Shown piece by piece: positions 1 to 11,054 of a stretch of 64,000 nt of DNA. The DNA comes from Epiperipatus broadwayi (taxonomy: Eukaryota; Onychophora; Udeonychophora; Euonychophora; Peripatidae). The stretch spans positions 7,729,011 to 7,793,010 of the forward strand of contig JAQFVV010006221.1 of the NCBI GenBank assembly GCA_028023455.1. Direction: 5' to 3'. Each line of letters starts with the position of its first letter. The stretch's first letter is position 1. Made by a program: the position numbers and the translations under genes. The notes under the pieces are model-generated. The model had not been told where the DNA came from. It ran no database searches and was given only the letters and a program-made list of their open reading frames with translations.

Positions 1-450
1 CAGCATAAAATACATGTATTGGAAATCATTTATCTTTTTCACATGTATATGGTCATGTGTATCAATTGTATAAGATAGAGTAGATAACTATAGGGAGCTC
101 AAAAGTCTTAGTTCAAATCCCTTCTAATTACATTAAGTTTAGTATAACAATATACATGTACTTAAATATTATATATATATAACTTATTGAGAAGTAGTAA
201 TTAAATTAATTTGTAAAGGAAATAATGGATTTAAACAGTGGAGAAAACAACTACTTCACGCTTCCAAATCAAGATGCTTCAGATTCGCCTATATAAGTGG
301 ACATTTAGGTTAAAGACAAGACGCCCGTTCTTGTCTTTACAAAAATCGCTATCTTGTGTCCTGGTTTGGAAGATCCCTATATTGGCAAAATATGCTTGCT
401 TATTGCGAATTTTAAAGTGCATTGAATACAGGTTAATGCCTGTTCAGACT
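1..450 (+). repeat. SINE-like/foldback repeat S2, fragment
   Basis: The first ~150 bases match four other places in this window (about 20.9, 34.1, 50.9 and 53.6 kb). Shared landmarks are a TTATCTTTTTCACATGT stretch, a purine-rich AAGATAGAGTAGA stretch and an RNA polymerase III box-B-like GTTCAAATCCC near 112-122. A distal tail with ACAGGTTAATGCCTGT near 428-443 resembles the end of the 21-kb copy. The left end lies outside the window. A pol III origin is an inference from box B alone; no clear A box is visible. Confidence 0.5.
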
Positions 451-1099
451 ATTTATATATAACTTATGTAAAATTAAAATGTTAATGAGTATAATGCAGC
501 TGGCTTCTAATTTAATAAGAATCAAATTAAAATAAAAAGATTAATAAATGGTAACATTTGCATAAACACCCATTCACGTTTCATCATCATTAAAAAATAT
601 TTTCTGCATAAACATATATATTTATGAAACCAAAATACATTGTATGTATTTAGTAATCATCTTTACAATCTGACAGTTTCACAAAATTATAGTCTCCAAC
701 CCAAAAATTATCGTGATTAAGCAAAATTCTAATAACGATGAAACTATTGATTTTTTTAAATTAATTATTTTATGGTATCTAAATTATCAGATTTCCCTTG
801 CCATATATTTTTCATTCAAGGCAAAAGTTTTTGATTAATCCTGTAATTAACCGTTACTATTCCCATCATAGTATACTTTTGTTTGGATTTATTTTTTTAC
901 ATTTAATTTTATTTCCCTATATTTATTTTAAGCATTTTTTAAAAAATTTTATTTTGTAGCTTACATACTTTGTCAAACATCTTTTTAAAGTTTACTTTTA
1001 ACTTTAATAAACATCTTGTTCTGGTACTGCACTAAAAAAAAATATTGTAAATATAAGCTCAACACTTAACTGAATTTTGAAACTTTCATATAACAACAT
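451..1099. other. AT-rich stretch, nothing recognised
   Basis: Low-complexity AT-rich sequence with short T and A runs. No open frame with protein-like composition, no RNA gene and no match to the repeats seen elsewhere in the window. Confidence 0.5.
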
Positions 1100-1700
1100 A
1101 ATCCAAGGCTCCTGACTGATGAAAGTCACAAACTAGAAACAAGTCTGGGGATGTTGGATGTAGGCACTAGATAGGGATATTATGCATGAACCTTCCTGCA
1201 TTCATTGGTTATGAACACTTGCACTGGTGTCACTACTGGATGGAGAGTTTGGTACTCTTTTTAACAGCATGCGTAAGCATATGAAATGGTGATCATGTGA
1301 TGTTTTGATGATTTTGTACTGATCCTGGTTTTTGAAAAACAAAGACATCAAAATGAATAGCTGCTGAACTGAGTTCAGATCTATATGACTACAAGTGAAT
1401 GAGCTGGGGTTGGAAAGATTATGGCGTTTTCATCTTGGGTTCCTGGCTTTATAGTTAGCTAAATAGGTAAAAGGTGGCTGCTGGAGGGTTGCATTAGATC
1501 CTAAGATGTAGTGTTCTCAAATCCAAGGCTTCTCACTGATGAAAGCAACAAGCTAGAAACTGGCCTGGAGATTGGCTGAGTAGGCACTAAATAGGGATTT
1601 TATGGTCAAACCCTCCTGCATCTATTGATTATGAAGGCTTGCACTTGGTGGCATTACTGTATAGAGAGTTTGGTACTCTTGTTAACATAATTGCTATAAT
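1100..1700 (+). repeat. Foldback/MITE family F1, two arms in direct order
   Basis: Two F1 right arms in the same orientation (about 1100-1306 and 1522-1695) are joined by an F1 loop sequence containing CTGAACTGAGTTCAG. Each arm begins ATCCAAGGCT, passes through a GTCTGG/GCCTGG core and a TAGGCACTA stretch, and ends in GGAGAGTTTGGTA or similar. The first also keeps the family terminus GATCATGTGATG. Other copies have arms in inverted order, so this copy is a rearranged or recombined member. No coding capacity. Confidence 0.7.
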
Positions 1701-2312
1701 CCATTAGTCAGTAACATTGTATCACAACATTAAATATTTCTAAGTTAATATTTTTATAACTTTTTTTTCCTATAATAATAAATTGATCAAGTTTGTTTAA
1801 AAAAGTTTTTCCTTTTAATTACTAATAATACAATCAAAATTGTATTCTTTTTTATTACATTTTTGGTGTAAATTTATTATTAACACTTTGTGATATAAAA
1901 TAATGATTGAGTATTTCTATAATCTTTCATTACATTAATCTATCTACAAATTAATCTTATGAAATCAGAATAGTAAAGATTTTAGTTTGTATATCTCCAA
2001 TAAAAATTTGCAGTTATATATTTTAAACTTACAAAAAATAATATGATTCCCTGTTGCTTTCTATATCTTGATCCAAAATAATTAGTTTTAATCTTTCTTC
2101 GCTTTAAAAATATACACTATACTAGGAGTGGCCAACTTTTGTGTCCATAAGATCTACTTTTTATTTTTAAAATGTATTGTGATTGACTTGTTGTCATAGG
2201 CGAATCTAAGTGGAGGGAGGTGTGAAATACATACTAGTTATATATCTACTAGTAAAAAATAATTATTTAATGGGTCAAAAAACTCATGCCCTGGGGAATT
2301 AAATCAACATGA

Positions 2313-2407
2313 GTATTTTTTTTTCATAAGTCATAGCAACGGCCGGGAGGCGAACCCACAACCGTGTGCAACCAACTACTTGCTTGCAAGGCGGCTGCAA
2401 TGACAAA
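2313..2407 (-). mobile_element. tRNA-derived SINE (type II, long variable arm), reverse copy
   Basis: Read on the minus strand this is a tRNA-like head followed by a GACTTATGAAAA-type tail; the tail appears here as the T run at 2316-2324 and CATAAGTCATAG. The box B region is present as GCGAACCCACAA. It sits head-to-head with the next SINE and its 5' leader is missing at the junction near 2407. Confidence 0.7.
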
Positions 2408-2516
2408 GTCTTGCATTGGTGGTTGAGAGGTCAGCACGACTGCCTTGCACTAGCAGGCAGTTGCCCAGGTTGCGGGTTCGCATCCCGCCCGATGCTATGA
2501 CACTTAAAAAAAAAAA
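2408..2516 (+). mobile_element. tRNA-derived SINE (type II), forward copy
   Basis: The acceptor-like GCATTGG (from 2413) pairs with CCGATGC near its 3' side. The D-arm region GGTTGAGAGGTCAGC and box B GGGTTCGCATCCC follow, then CTATGACAC and an A run at 2506-2516. The bases between anticodon arm and T arm are too long for a class I tRNA, so a Leu/Ser-like class II ancestor is inferred. The anticodon arm is degraded by a small insertion, so it is not a functional tRNA. Confidence 0.75.
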
Positions 2517-3065
2517 CAATGCTTGACAAAAAACAAGAGTAATTATTAACAATATTTATTAATTCAAATTAGCTATTTAAGTCAAGATTAAAAATATTAT
2601 TTTCAATAAAGATACGACTTAGTGGACTTCACCTATCTAGAGTTGGAAAACAATTTAGAACAAAAACAAATAACAAAAAAGCTTGAAAATCTTGACTTAA
2701 TTTGTTTCACACATTACCTGACAGCTCTTGCCAGATTGGCCTCGCAATTGACCAAAATTGGCTTTGTGATCGACCAGTGGATCACGATCAACTTGTTGGC
2801 CACCCCACACTATACTATTAATAATTTTGTAGTTATATGCTGGACTGTGGACTTTTCTATTGATTAATTGACTTGTTAAGTATATATATATATAAGGAAA
2901 ATCTCGGTATGTTTCGCTAATTGAAAATTCACTTAGAGCATTGCTGAAAAAATGTATTATTTAGGAGGGTGATTTAGCATTTTATACATATTAGAAAAAT
3001 TTAATCCTTATTTATACTTTTTCAGAGATATTCAACTGAAAGCAATAACATACAGATACTCTGTG

Positions 3066-3130
3066 CAGTTTGGTACAGTAGGTAAAACATCTGATAAGGA
3101 GTCAGAAGATCCCAGGATTGATTTTGGTGC
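3066..3130 (+). repeat. tRNA-like fragment (possible SINE head)
   Basis: An A-box-like TGGTACAGTAGG (3071-3082) is followed by a 5-bp anticodon-type stem TCTGA/TCAGA around a 7-base loop (3090-3106) and a box-B-like AGGATTGATTTT (3114-3125). Spacing suits a tRNA, but the base before the anticodon is not T and box B is decayed. A relic or SINE head is more likely than a working gene. Confidence 0.5.
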
Positions 3131-3159
3131 TCTTAGGTCTGGCATTCAAACTTCTTATA

Positions 3160-4880
3160 AACTTCCATAATATTTTGAAATGGTATTCTCCTTATTTTTT
3201 CTTCAAATGTTACTGGTCTCCCATTGATTTTTAGATTCATGAAAACTGAATTTAAGATAACACTCTAACCAACTAGACTACTTTGCTAAAGGAAATAATC
3301 AGTAGATTTTTTATATATTTATGAGAATTCTCCTGATTTCTGGATTGTTTATTTTTAAAGGCAAATTTAATGAACAGATCCTTGTACATAATTTAGTGAC
3401 ATGGTAAATGATGGACCATGGAGTTCAAAGTTCATGAATAATGACTCTGGCTCTTTTACATAGGTGCTCAAAATACTTATGAACTACCAATAATAAATCA
3501 TTAGTTGTTTTTTTAGAGGATGATTTACACAATATTATGGATTTTCACTCGTTGCCTTACAGAATTATTGGACATTGCCATGTGCGCAGTCTTTTAACAT
3601 ATAAATTCTTACTTTTTTTTCCTCTCTGTTTCTCAAATGAAGATATATACATTGGAACATGTATGGTCTGCTTTTTAGACACTTTTTGTTTGGATGGAAG
3701 TTTCCCCGATATATGTCCTTCTGGACCATTCATAGTTTTCTCAACAAAATATAAACATGAAATGCTTACAAACAAGAACTTCTAATCAAAAAATCCTGTG
3801 TGAATATGAAAAAATATATTAGTTAAACTCTCAATTCCATTGAAAACTATTAAAAAAAATAAACAACTATTAAAGAAGACAAGATAGGGTGGGGTTAAAG
3901 TAGCATATTATGTGTATGCCAATGTACATATGTTTAACAGAGAAAATACGAAAGTATTGGATACTTAGGGGGGAAAAATTTAAATATGCTGCTCATAGGA
4001 AAATGATAACTCTATAAATCAATCTAGTGTTATAATTCTTAATGTATAAAAAACACTCATTGATCTTTTTTAAAAAAAAAAATTCAGAAACCAAGAAGAC
4101 TCTTATAAAATTTCTATTGCTAGAGCATCATCTTAGATGCAGTATTCAAGAATTTAAAAATCACCTGTTTAATTCCCATTATAATTTGCCACTTGTCAAA
4201 TTAGCAACAACTGAAAAAGAGAGAAGAATAATAAAACGTTGTGTTCTACACTAAATTGAGTCTGTTACTACTACCAAATAGTTGGGGGGGGGGGGTGGTT
4301 AAAAAGAAACATTTAAATATTTTACTTGTTGATGAAAATAGTCCAACACATAGCCACAAGGAAATACCATTATTATAACCTTTAGACAAACTATTAATAA
4401 GTGTTTGAGTTTTTATGTCCAGTATCTATTTAACAAAACTAACAGCTATAGATTCCATTAGAATATAATCTTTTATATACTGTTTATATCTATTTCAAGG
4501 CTGCATTTTTTAAGTCTGTCTGGTTTTGAATTAACAGGTAATGCTTTTAACATTTTATTTTCTGTTTTACATCATTTTTCCTAGAAACATCTTTACTATC
4601 TTATATAAATGCAATTGCTGTCATCAAACTCAGGACTTTTCTAAACGTTATATATTTAAAAACATCCATCTAATTATATTATTTTTTAAAAACCTATTTG
4701 CTTTATATGAAATATATATATAAAAAGAATTGCAATTTTTAAACCAGAGAACAATTTTTGATTTCTGTCAAAATTAAATCTGGATATTTTTTTATTTTAT
4801 TATTATTTTGCATGCATTTACATAAAAAAAATAACTGGAAAATATTTTACTTTTGAAAATTAAATCATGTATACACAGAG
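3160..4880. other. AT-rich stretch with a G run, no gene recognised
   Basis: Open frames here (3537-3785 plus, 3557-3775 minus, 4042-4254, 4541-4723) have no recognisable motifs and the first two are antisense to each other, so I treat them as chance. A run of 12-13 G occurs near 4284-4296. No repeat shared with the rest of the window was found. Confidence 0.45.
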
Positions 4881-4883
4881 GCA

Positions 4884-5152
4884 TTGCAAGTTAGAGTAAT
4901 CAATGGATGCAGAAAGGTTTGTGTATAAAATACCTATCTAGTGCATACTCATCCAATTTTGCCAGACTAGTTTTTAGCTTGTGGCTTTTGTCAGTGAGGA
5001 GCCTTGGATCGATAGGGATTTTATGCACAAACCTTCTGCATCCATTGATTACTTTGGTTTTCACTGAGTGGCGTTACTGTATGGAGAGTTTTGCCTATGA
5101 AAAATAGCTTAAAGAATTAAAGCATAAAGAATGATGATCATGTGATGTTTTA
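4884..5152. repeat. Foldback/MITE family F1, compact palindromic copy
   Basis: The left arm (AGAGTAATCAATGGATGCAG...GAGGAGCCTTGGATC, ~4893-5010) and the inverted right arm (GATAGGGATTTTATGCAC...ATGGAGAGTTTTGCCT, ~5010-5097) can fold on each other. The right side ends in the family terminus GATCATGTGATG near 5137-5148. It lacks the long loop of the 27.5-kb and 46-kb copies. Confidence 0.7.
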
Positions 5153-5159
5153 TGGTTAA

Positions 5160-6224
5160 ATCATGTATGTATGCTTGTGTTACATCATCAACACTTTGAA
5201 TTATTATTAATTCACTACGGAATTGCTCTTAATACAGTTTTCCGGATACTGTACATACTTTCTCCACAAAATTTTCTTATTCATTCACTTCAGATGTTGA
5301 CTATTTTTTATGTCTTGAAATCAGTTAAGACTTTGACTGTTTATTGTTTTCTTTTATAGCATCATACTAAAGTCAGTTCCATTGCATTCTTATTTTTTCA
5401 TAAATATCAATGATATATTTTTCTCTTCCTTGGTTATTATAATTTTTTCTTGTTATTTCATTTTACATATTTTATTGTGTGTGTGTTCTGAAGTTTCTAA
5501 TTGATTTTTTTAAAAATTGTATTCTAGTTTCATAACATTTATATAAAAACCTTTCTTAAAGATATGTGTAGATATTTTTCAATTTTATATAAATTATTTC
5601 TATTGAAAGTAGTCTATTCCAAAATTAATTCTATAATTAATTGTATACATTTAATAATGTTATCAAAGTATACATTTTAGTTATAAATTTATAATCAATT
5701 TTTATTTTTGTCTGTTTTTTTTTTTTTTAATTTGAAAAGTTATAGATCATTACGGTAATCTTTTTATAGTTTGTTTGTTTCTACTTTATTATAATCTGAT
5801 AGAAATTAAATATGGGGGGGGGGGGGAGGACGGGACAACCGCACATCTACAAAATCTTTTGCAATTACAAACAATAAAAGAGAATTCAAATTTTATATAA
5901 TTTAAAAACGTATATTTTAAAAGCCTTTAATCAGTAAATAATTTTTCTTTAATTTATACCCTTTAATTTAACTTTGAATCTACGCGTAGCCCATACCTTT
6001 CACCAAGTATTATTTTAGATTAAAATAAATAGATTATTGTTAGCTGTTATTTGTTAACAAATAATTCGTTGGATAAGTGGCGTGAGTATCTGTGCATGCA
6101 CGTTTTATTAATATACACAAATTTATTTATGTGTTGCAAGCACTCCGAATACCAACAAATAAAACAATAAATGATAATAGCGAAAAGTTATTGCTACACA
6201 CACAACACAATATATATATATAGT
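5160..6224. other. AT-rich stretch, no gene recognised
   Basis: Contains T runs, a run of about 12 G near 5814-5826 followed by GGACGGGACAACC, and no coding or RNA gene signal. Confidence 0.45.
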
Positions 6225-6425
6225 TCAATTTTGGTTCACTTCCCACGACGCACTTCATAAGTGGCTGCTTTCTAGATGGTTTCTCCCGGTCTCAATTTCC
6301 CAAACTCTTTGGCCCTGTTCAGCTGCAGCTCGCGAACATGTTGGCTTCGCAATAAAGCACGAAATTGTCACCTAAACTTCTTTCACCTACGTGAATTCTT
6401 GAGCGTTGTCAGTCTTGATTTTTCT
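6225..6425. other. GC-richer island of unknown nature
   Basis: This ~200-bp block (for example CCACGACGCAC, CTCCCGGTCTC, GCAGCTCGCGAAC) stands out from its AT-rich surroundings. It holds an AATAAA near 6350, a TATATATATA stretch just upstream (6211-6221) and a short minus-strand open stretch of about 30 codons. It could be the edge of an LTR, a decayed exon or a small promoter. I cannot decide between these from the sequence. Confidence 0.35.
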
Positions 6426-7554
6426 CTTTGCATTTTGTAATTAGTAAATATCTCTTGGCATTTATCGAACGCAATGTTCTTATAGCAAATACGAAAATTT
6501 AATCACTAATTAAATTCTTATCAGTTAGCAGCCTAAAAATATATTTCTCTAATATATTTTCCTTACTTTTTCTGGAGTACAAAACTTATACTTAAATTTC
6601 CATAAAAGTATTTATACAAAACATGACAGTAAGGTTCAATTTATTAATATATAAATGTCTGAATAATGATTGCACATTGATTTCCACTGTGAAATCAGAG
6701 TGTAATACACGCATCTCTCCCTATGGGAGATAGCAAAATACATTTAATAACATATTCAGCTATTTTTATTTTTTTAATAATTTATTTATGTATACTTGCA
6801 TATTTACATTTACTAAAATTGATATACTTATTTAATTTGTTTTGCAGTAATCTGTATTTGTCATGTTGTTAATTTCTATCTGCTATATAATATTAAACTT
6901 TTACTTAATTGACAGATCAGCATCAGATATATTGCAATGGATTATATATTCCTTATATACATGTTTGCTGATTATATCATAATCAAAGAATTATGTTCTA
7001 AGTAATGGGTTAGATAGCAAAGGAATGTGAATGATTATGGTGATGATCTCTTGTAGTGATTAAAGCTGTTTTTCTTTAAAGAAGCTGTGTTTTTTTCCCA
7101 ATAACTTTTTCTGTACATAAGTAGAAATCTCGGATTTTTAAACATGGGATATCTGAATTGTTTTCCCATAAGAATGTGGACACCTTTATTAGCTATTATA
7201 TCGACTTTATGCGATTACATAAATTTACATTCAAACATATATATATGTGCTGAATGCACAGATAATGAAGCTAGAAAATATATGTTTAAAAGTGAAATTT
7301 TACTAAAATATAAAACTACTAAATTATAGAGCTTAGCACTTTCAAGAAACTATTTACTCTCATGCTCATAGCTGCTGCTGTAGTGAAACATTATAATCTC
7401 ATGTCAGTAAACATTTACTTACAATATATATTCTTTATAGTATTGTATTTCTACACTATTTAATTTTAAAATGTAAATAGTAAAGTATTAATGAGTTAAA
7501 CATCATATCAATGTAAGATCATTTACTAAAATATTCAAGCTCCAAAATCAATCA

Positions 7555-7690
7555 ATTTCTTTCTTTCTTTCTTTCTTTCTTTCTTTCCTTTCTTTTTTCT
7601 TTCTTTCTTTCTTTCTTTCTTTTTTCTTTCCTTCTTTCTTCCTTTCTTTTTTTTTCTTCCTTTCTTTTTTTCTTCCTTCCTTCCTTTCTT
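7555..7690 (+). repeat. CTTT-type microsatellite
   Basis: A run of about 135 bases of CTTT/TTTC units with CCTT and T-run interruptions. It is pure pyrimidine on the plus strand, so the region could adopt triplex structure. Confidence 0.95.
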
Positions 7691-7769
7691 CACAAACTTT
7701 CAGAAAAACACTAAGTGTTCGCTATAGACTCAATACTATAAACTGGCTGTAGAAAATTATTTAACTTTC

Positions 7770-8430
7770 TTATGTAAATGTAATTCTGAAGGCATATGTG
7801 CTAAGGATTTGCAACTAAAACCTCTCATCCACTCCCAGAGAGCTGAGAAAATTACTTAGATAGCAAGTGAAGCTCTATTAAGAGAAAGAATAAATGCTCA
7901 AAGTTTTTCCAACTATCAAACTTGCATTCCATTAAATAATATAAAATGTTTTCTAAAAAATAAACTTACTGATGAAGACTACACAGGAGTTTCTCAAGCT
8001 CTAAGAAAATCATCCATTACATGGAAAAATGAAAGAATGCCAAAAGAAAACAACTTGCAAACTTACATGGGCATATAGAAAATTATAATATACCAAGCAA
8101 TGTACTAACTTCATCTGTTAAAAATCTCAGTTCTAAACATCCAACAGATGCTGAAATTTCTGTTCCTGAAAAAGGATTAAATTTTGCTATAACACCATCT
8201 AATATCCCTTTATTAGATATAATGCCAGCCACTGAGAAAGTCATTCAAAAATTGCCTTTAGAAGCTGCAGCAGAATTACACCGGAGAATAAAAAGAACAC
8301 TTGAGAAGCAAGAAAAATTGAAGTCAAATATATTCTATGATGAGAGGAAAGTAATTAAATCTCTTAATCTCTTAAAGTAGATAAATCTATAGTTATTCTC
8401 CCTGCTGACAAAGGCAATGCAACTGTTGCA
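7770..8430 (+). pseudogene. Penelope-like element reverse transcriptase, 5' fragment, decayed
   Basis: In pieces of different plus frames the sequence encodes the region upstream of and entering the reverse transcriptase of Penelope-like elements. Recognisable parts are NLSSK (about 8124-8138), GLNFAITPSNIPLLDI (about 8175-8222), a basic coiled stretch with RRIKRTLEK, and LPADKGNATV (about 8398-8427), the conserved finger motif before the catalytic aspartates. At least two frameshifts and an in-frame TAG (8378-8380) break it. The catalytic Asp motifs and the GIY-YIG endonuclease domain of autonomous family members are absent. It stops abruptly at 8430 where a minus-strand Gag remnant begins. 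Family assignment is from motif memory; a profile search would test it. Confidence 0.8.
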
Positions 8431-9067
8431 TCAAAATTTCTTAACGTGACCATTTACACCACAGCAATAACAGATCAAATTTTCTTTGAATTCGTAGCTA
8501 CAGCTTGTGCTTTATTTGCAAGAATTAAATTATTTTACATTCCAATTGAAATCTGAAATTCTGATGCTTCTAATAATAATACCTCCTGTGCCAAACATTT
8601 TCTGAGGGCTATCTTATAATTCAGATTTGGCTCACTCAGTAAAGTTTTTGTCAGGTTGTGGTCAGATATTCCAAATGACAATTGATCAAGCAACATAACT
8701 TCTAACTTGGAGACAAATTGGCATTTTTTTATGAGTGTATGAAGTGCTATATCATAGTCTATATAACACTCATGGCGTAATTGCCTTCTCATCCTAAAAT
8801 TCAGATGAGATACCCATTTCAAAATTACTGGCTGGAAATATGCATTTAATTTCTCTTTCAACTTTTCATATGGAATGCCTTCAGGAGTTTTCGGATCACA
8901 CAATTATTTTGCAATTTGTAAAATGTCCTTTCCAGAAAATAACAAAAATGTAGCTAATTTGAGTCTATCTTCATCAAATTTTATTCATTAGCAATGTGCT
9001 CAACATAAACTTTCCATGCCAATATGTTGTTAATATCAAACTCGTGAATGCTGTTCAACATTGCCAT
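8431..9067 (-). pseudogene. Ty3-like retrotransposon Gag remnant with broken zinc knuckle
   Basis: Reading from an ATG at 9067, the minus strand begins with a Gag-like start (an FD motif, then a Trp) and, after in-frame stops near 8980-8950, continues as a 122-codon open segment (8903-8535). That segment has the helical pattern of Ty3-type capsid: a PEGIPYEKLKEKL stretch, a central FRMRRQLRH, and a late LTKTLLSEPNL followed by ALRKCLAQE. Downstream (about 8475-8434) lies a zinc-knuckle pattern C-X2-C-X4-H-X4, but the position of the last Cys is a TGA at 8433-8431, exactly where the Penelope fragment ends. A frameshift separates capsid and knuckle. No protease, reverse transcriptase or integrase follows, so this is a truncated, inactive copy. 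Confidence 0.75.
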
Positions 9068-9099
9068 TTTATTTCATAAACTGATGACTACAGGCATTT

Positions 9100-9775
9100 A
9101 GTTTTTATCTCATAACATTCTCCTGTCGACATGCACTATTCTCCTGTTGAACTGTGCCATTCTACTGCCAATCTGTGCCATTCTGCTATATGCAGGGGTG
9201 AGATTTATGTTTAAAGCTATTAACTAAAGTAATAAAACAAGTTTATTCACTTTCTAATAATGAAAAGAATAGTAAAATAAAATGGGTGAAACCACTTTAT
9301 CTTCTTTAAGCAATTCCACTAATTGTCCACATAAGAAAATGTTCATTAGCACAAACATCATATACAAGTCCAATTCTCGTATGTATCCATTTACTTTGGT
9401 TTTAACGCATATATATTCTAAATCTTCTTTATAATATCAGTCTTTAATTAACCATTTCACCGACTTCTACAACGATTAACGTCCACATTGCAATTTTCTG
9501 CTTACAAGGTTGCACAATTGCTGCTCACATGATTGTATAAAATGCAGCTCTGCCCTGTTAGAATGTATCCTGTTATATTTATGCAGTTCAGAATACGTAG
9601 TAGGGCTCTGTACGTATAATACACGATTTTATCAAACTTTATTTACTCTAAATATACATATATACGCACAGAATAGTCCACTATCTATATCAGTATTAGA
9701 ATTATTAACTAATAAAGCTTTCTGTATGCTCATCACCAATCTTTCGATTGAAGTTCACTGCCAAATTCCGTTACA
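9100..9775 (-). other. Possible LTR and leader of the Gag remnant
   Basis: Upstream of the Gag remnant on the same strand the sequence contains TGTAACGG at 9775-9768, a plausible LTR 5' end of the TGT type, next to a TATATATA run. A primer-binding site and a CA end were not identified and the second LTR is missing. The open frame on the plus strand at 9510-9791 ends in TA repeats and looks like chance. Confidence 0.3.
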
Positions 9776-10591
9776 ATATATATATATATAACAACACAAA
9801 TTTGAAATCTCATAAGTATATACGTCATATTAATATAATGTTTTGCTTTTAATACTGTATATGTGATTTTATATCCATAGTAACAAAGTAAATTTAAAAT
9901 AAATCGTAATGTATAGTATGTGCGCTAAAGGGTTAATAATTTGCGACTCAAAAAAAAAAAAAAAAACTGATTCGATGACATAGTTTGTTTCACGCTTCTG
10001 TGATGTAATTACTTAGCTATGCTTTAAGAACTTAACCAAATATTTTTTTGAATCTACTATGTGAGAAACATTAAATAAAATTTTATGGATTTCTATTTAC
10101 ATTCAGAAAAATAAACTGCATTTTCTTTACATTAAATTTTTTTCTTTCTATGAAGTCTTATTTACTGTTACTTAAAATTAATCTTGGGAGGGGATAATAT
10201 AACTTAATTATTTTTACCCTTAAGAATTTTTTTAATTGTTTCCACAAATCCGATTATCATATCAGAAAAGGTTTAGACAATGTTATTTGCTTGATTAATG
10301 AAAGATCAATATTGTACATAAGAGAGGGAGTTTTAGGCATGGCCCATTTAGATTATACTTTTAAGCTGAGACCAATCAGGAAATGGAAAATTAATTAGCT
10401 CAAATATTTTTAACGTACAAGGTAAAAAAAAAAAAAAAAGAATCACATATTTATGTTCGGTGATGCATGCAAATGAAATTTTATTTCATTTTATTTTTAA
10501 AGAAATATATCTAATATTCTTTTAATATATTAAAGTTCATAGGAATGGCTCCTAATAGCAATGATAAGAATGGTTACCATTTAATAAAGAA

Positions 10592-10691
10592 TAAGCGTTG
10601 TTAGCCGAGAGGTCATCGCAGCCGCATTGCAAGCAAGTAGTTGGCTGCAAATGGCTGTGGGTTCGCGTCCCTGCCGATGCTATGACATATG
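10592..10691 (+). mobile_element. tRNA-derived SINE (type II)
   Basis: AAGCGTTGTTAGCCGAGAGG carries the leader and A box; the anticodon-arm region contains TTGCAAGCAAG; a long variable region precedes GGGTTCGCGTCCC (box B). The tail is GATGCTATGACATATG. It belongs with the copies at 2408, 44541, 52303, 54322 and 63928. An A run is missing and no clear target duplication is visible. Confidence 0.75.
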
Positions 10692-11054
10692 GGAAGAATG
10701 ACTAAATATTTATTTACTTATCAGTAAACAGGCTTAAGATTTTCTCCAGGCAATTTACTTACCTCTGAACACCTAATTATTACTAATAAAACGTCACATG
10801 ATTTTTTTCAGTTTATATATTTTCAAAAGCAGTTCACTCTATTACAAAGAGCTTTACTTTAAGTTTGAATAATCAGTAAATACCCACACACTTTGTCCAC
10901 CTTTAACTATTTCATGTTATTCAAGTTAAATAGCCCAAAATTTAATAAAAACAACACTTTAAACTCAAACTACTTTGTATAATTACGTAATTCAGATACC
11001 TGCTCAGTAACTATATATCTTAAGAGATTCTATGCTGGCTATAGATTAATATAA

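Larger units (their letters stand above)
2123..2807. mobile_element. hAT-type non-autonomous DNA transposon with 8-bp target duplication
   Basis: The left end TAGGAGTGGCCAAC (2123-2136) and the right end GTTGGCCACCCCA (2795-2807) are inverted repeats of the CAGGGGTGGCCAAC type well known from hAT elements. They are flanked by an exact 8-bp direct repeat, CACTATAC, at 2115-2122 and 2808-2815, the size expected of hAT transposition. No transposase is present in the 685 bp. About 200 bp of the interior is two nested SINEs. The 81-codon open frame from 2622 crosses the right end and looks like chance. Confidence 0.8.

Noticed and set aside
3537-3785. Overlapping open frames on both strands
   Set aside because: Mutually antisense, no motif on either strand, no support from codon pattern.
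9510-9791. 93-codon plus-strand open frame
   Set aside because: Ends in TA repeats, antisense to the putative LTR/leader of the Gag remnant, no motif.
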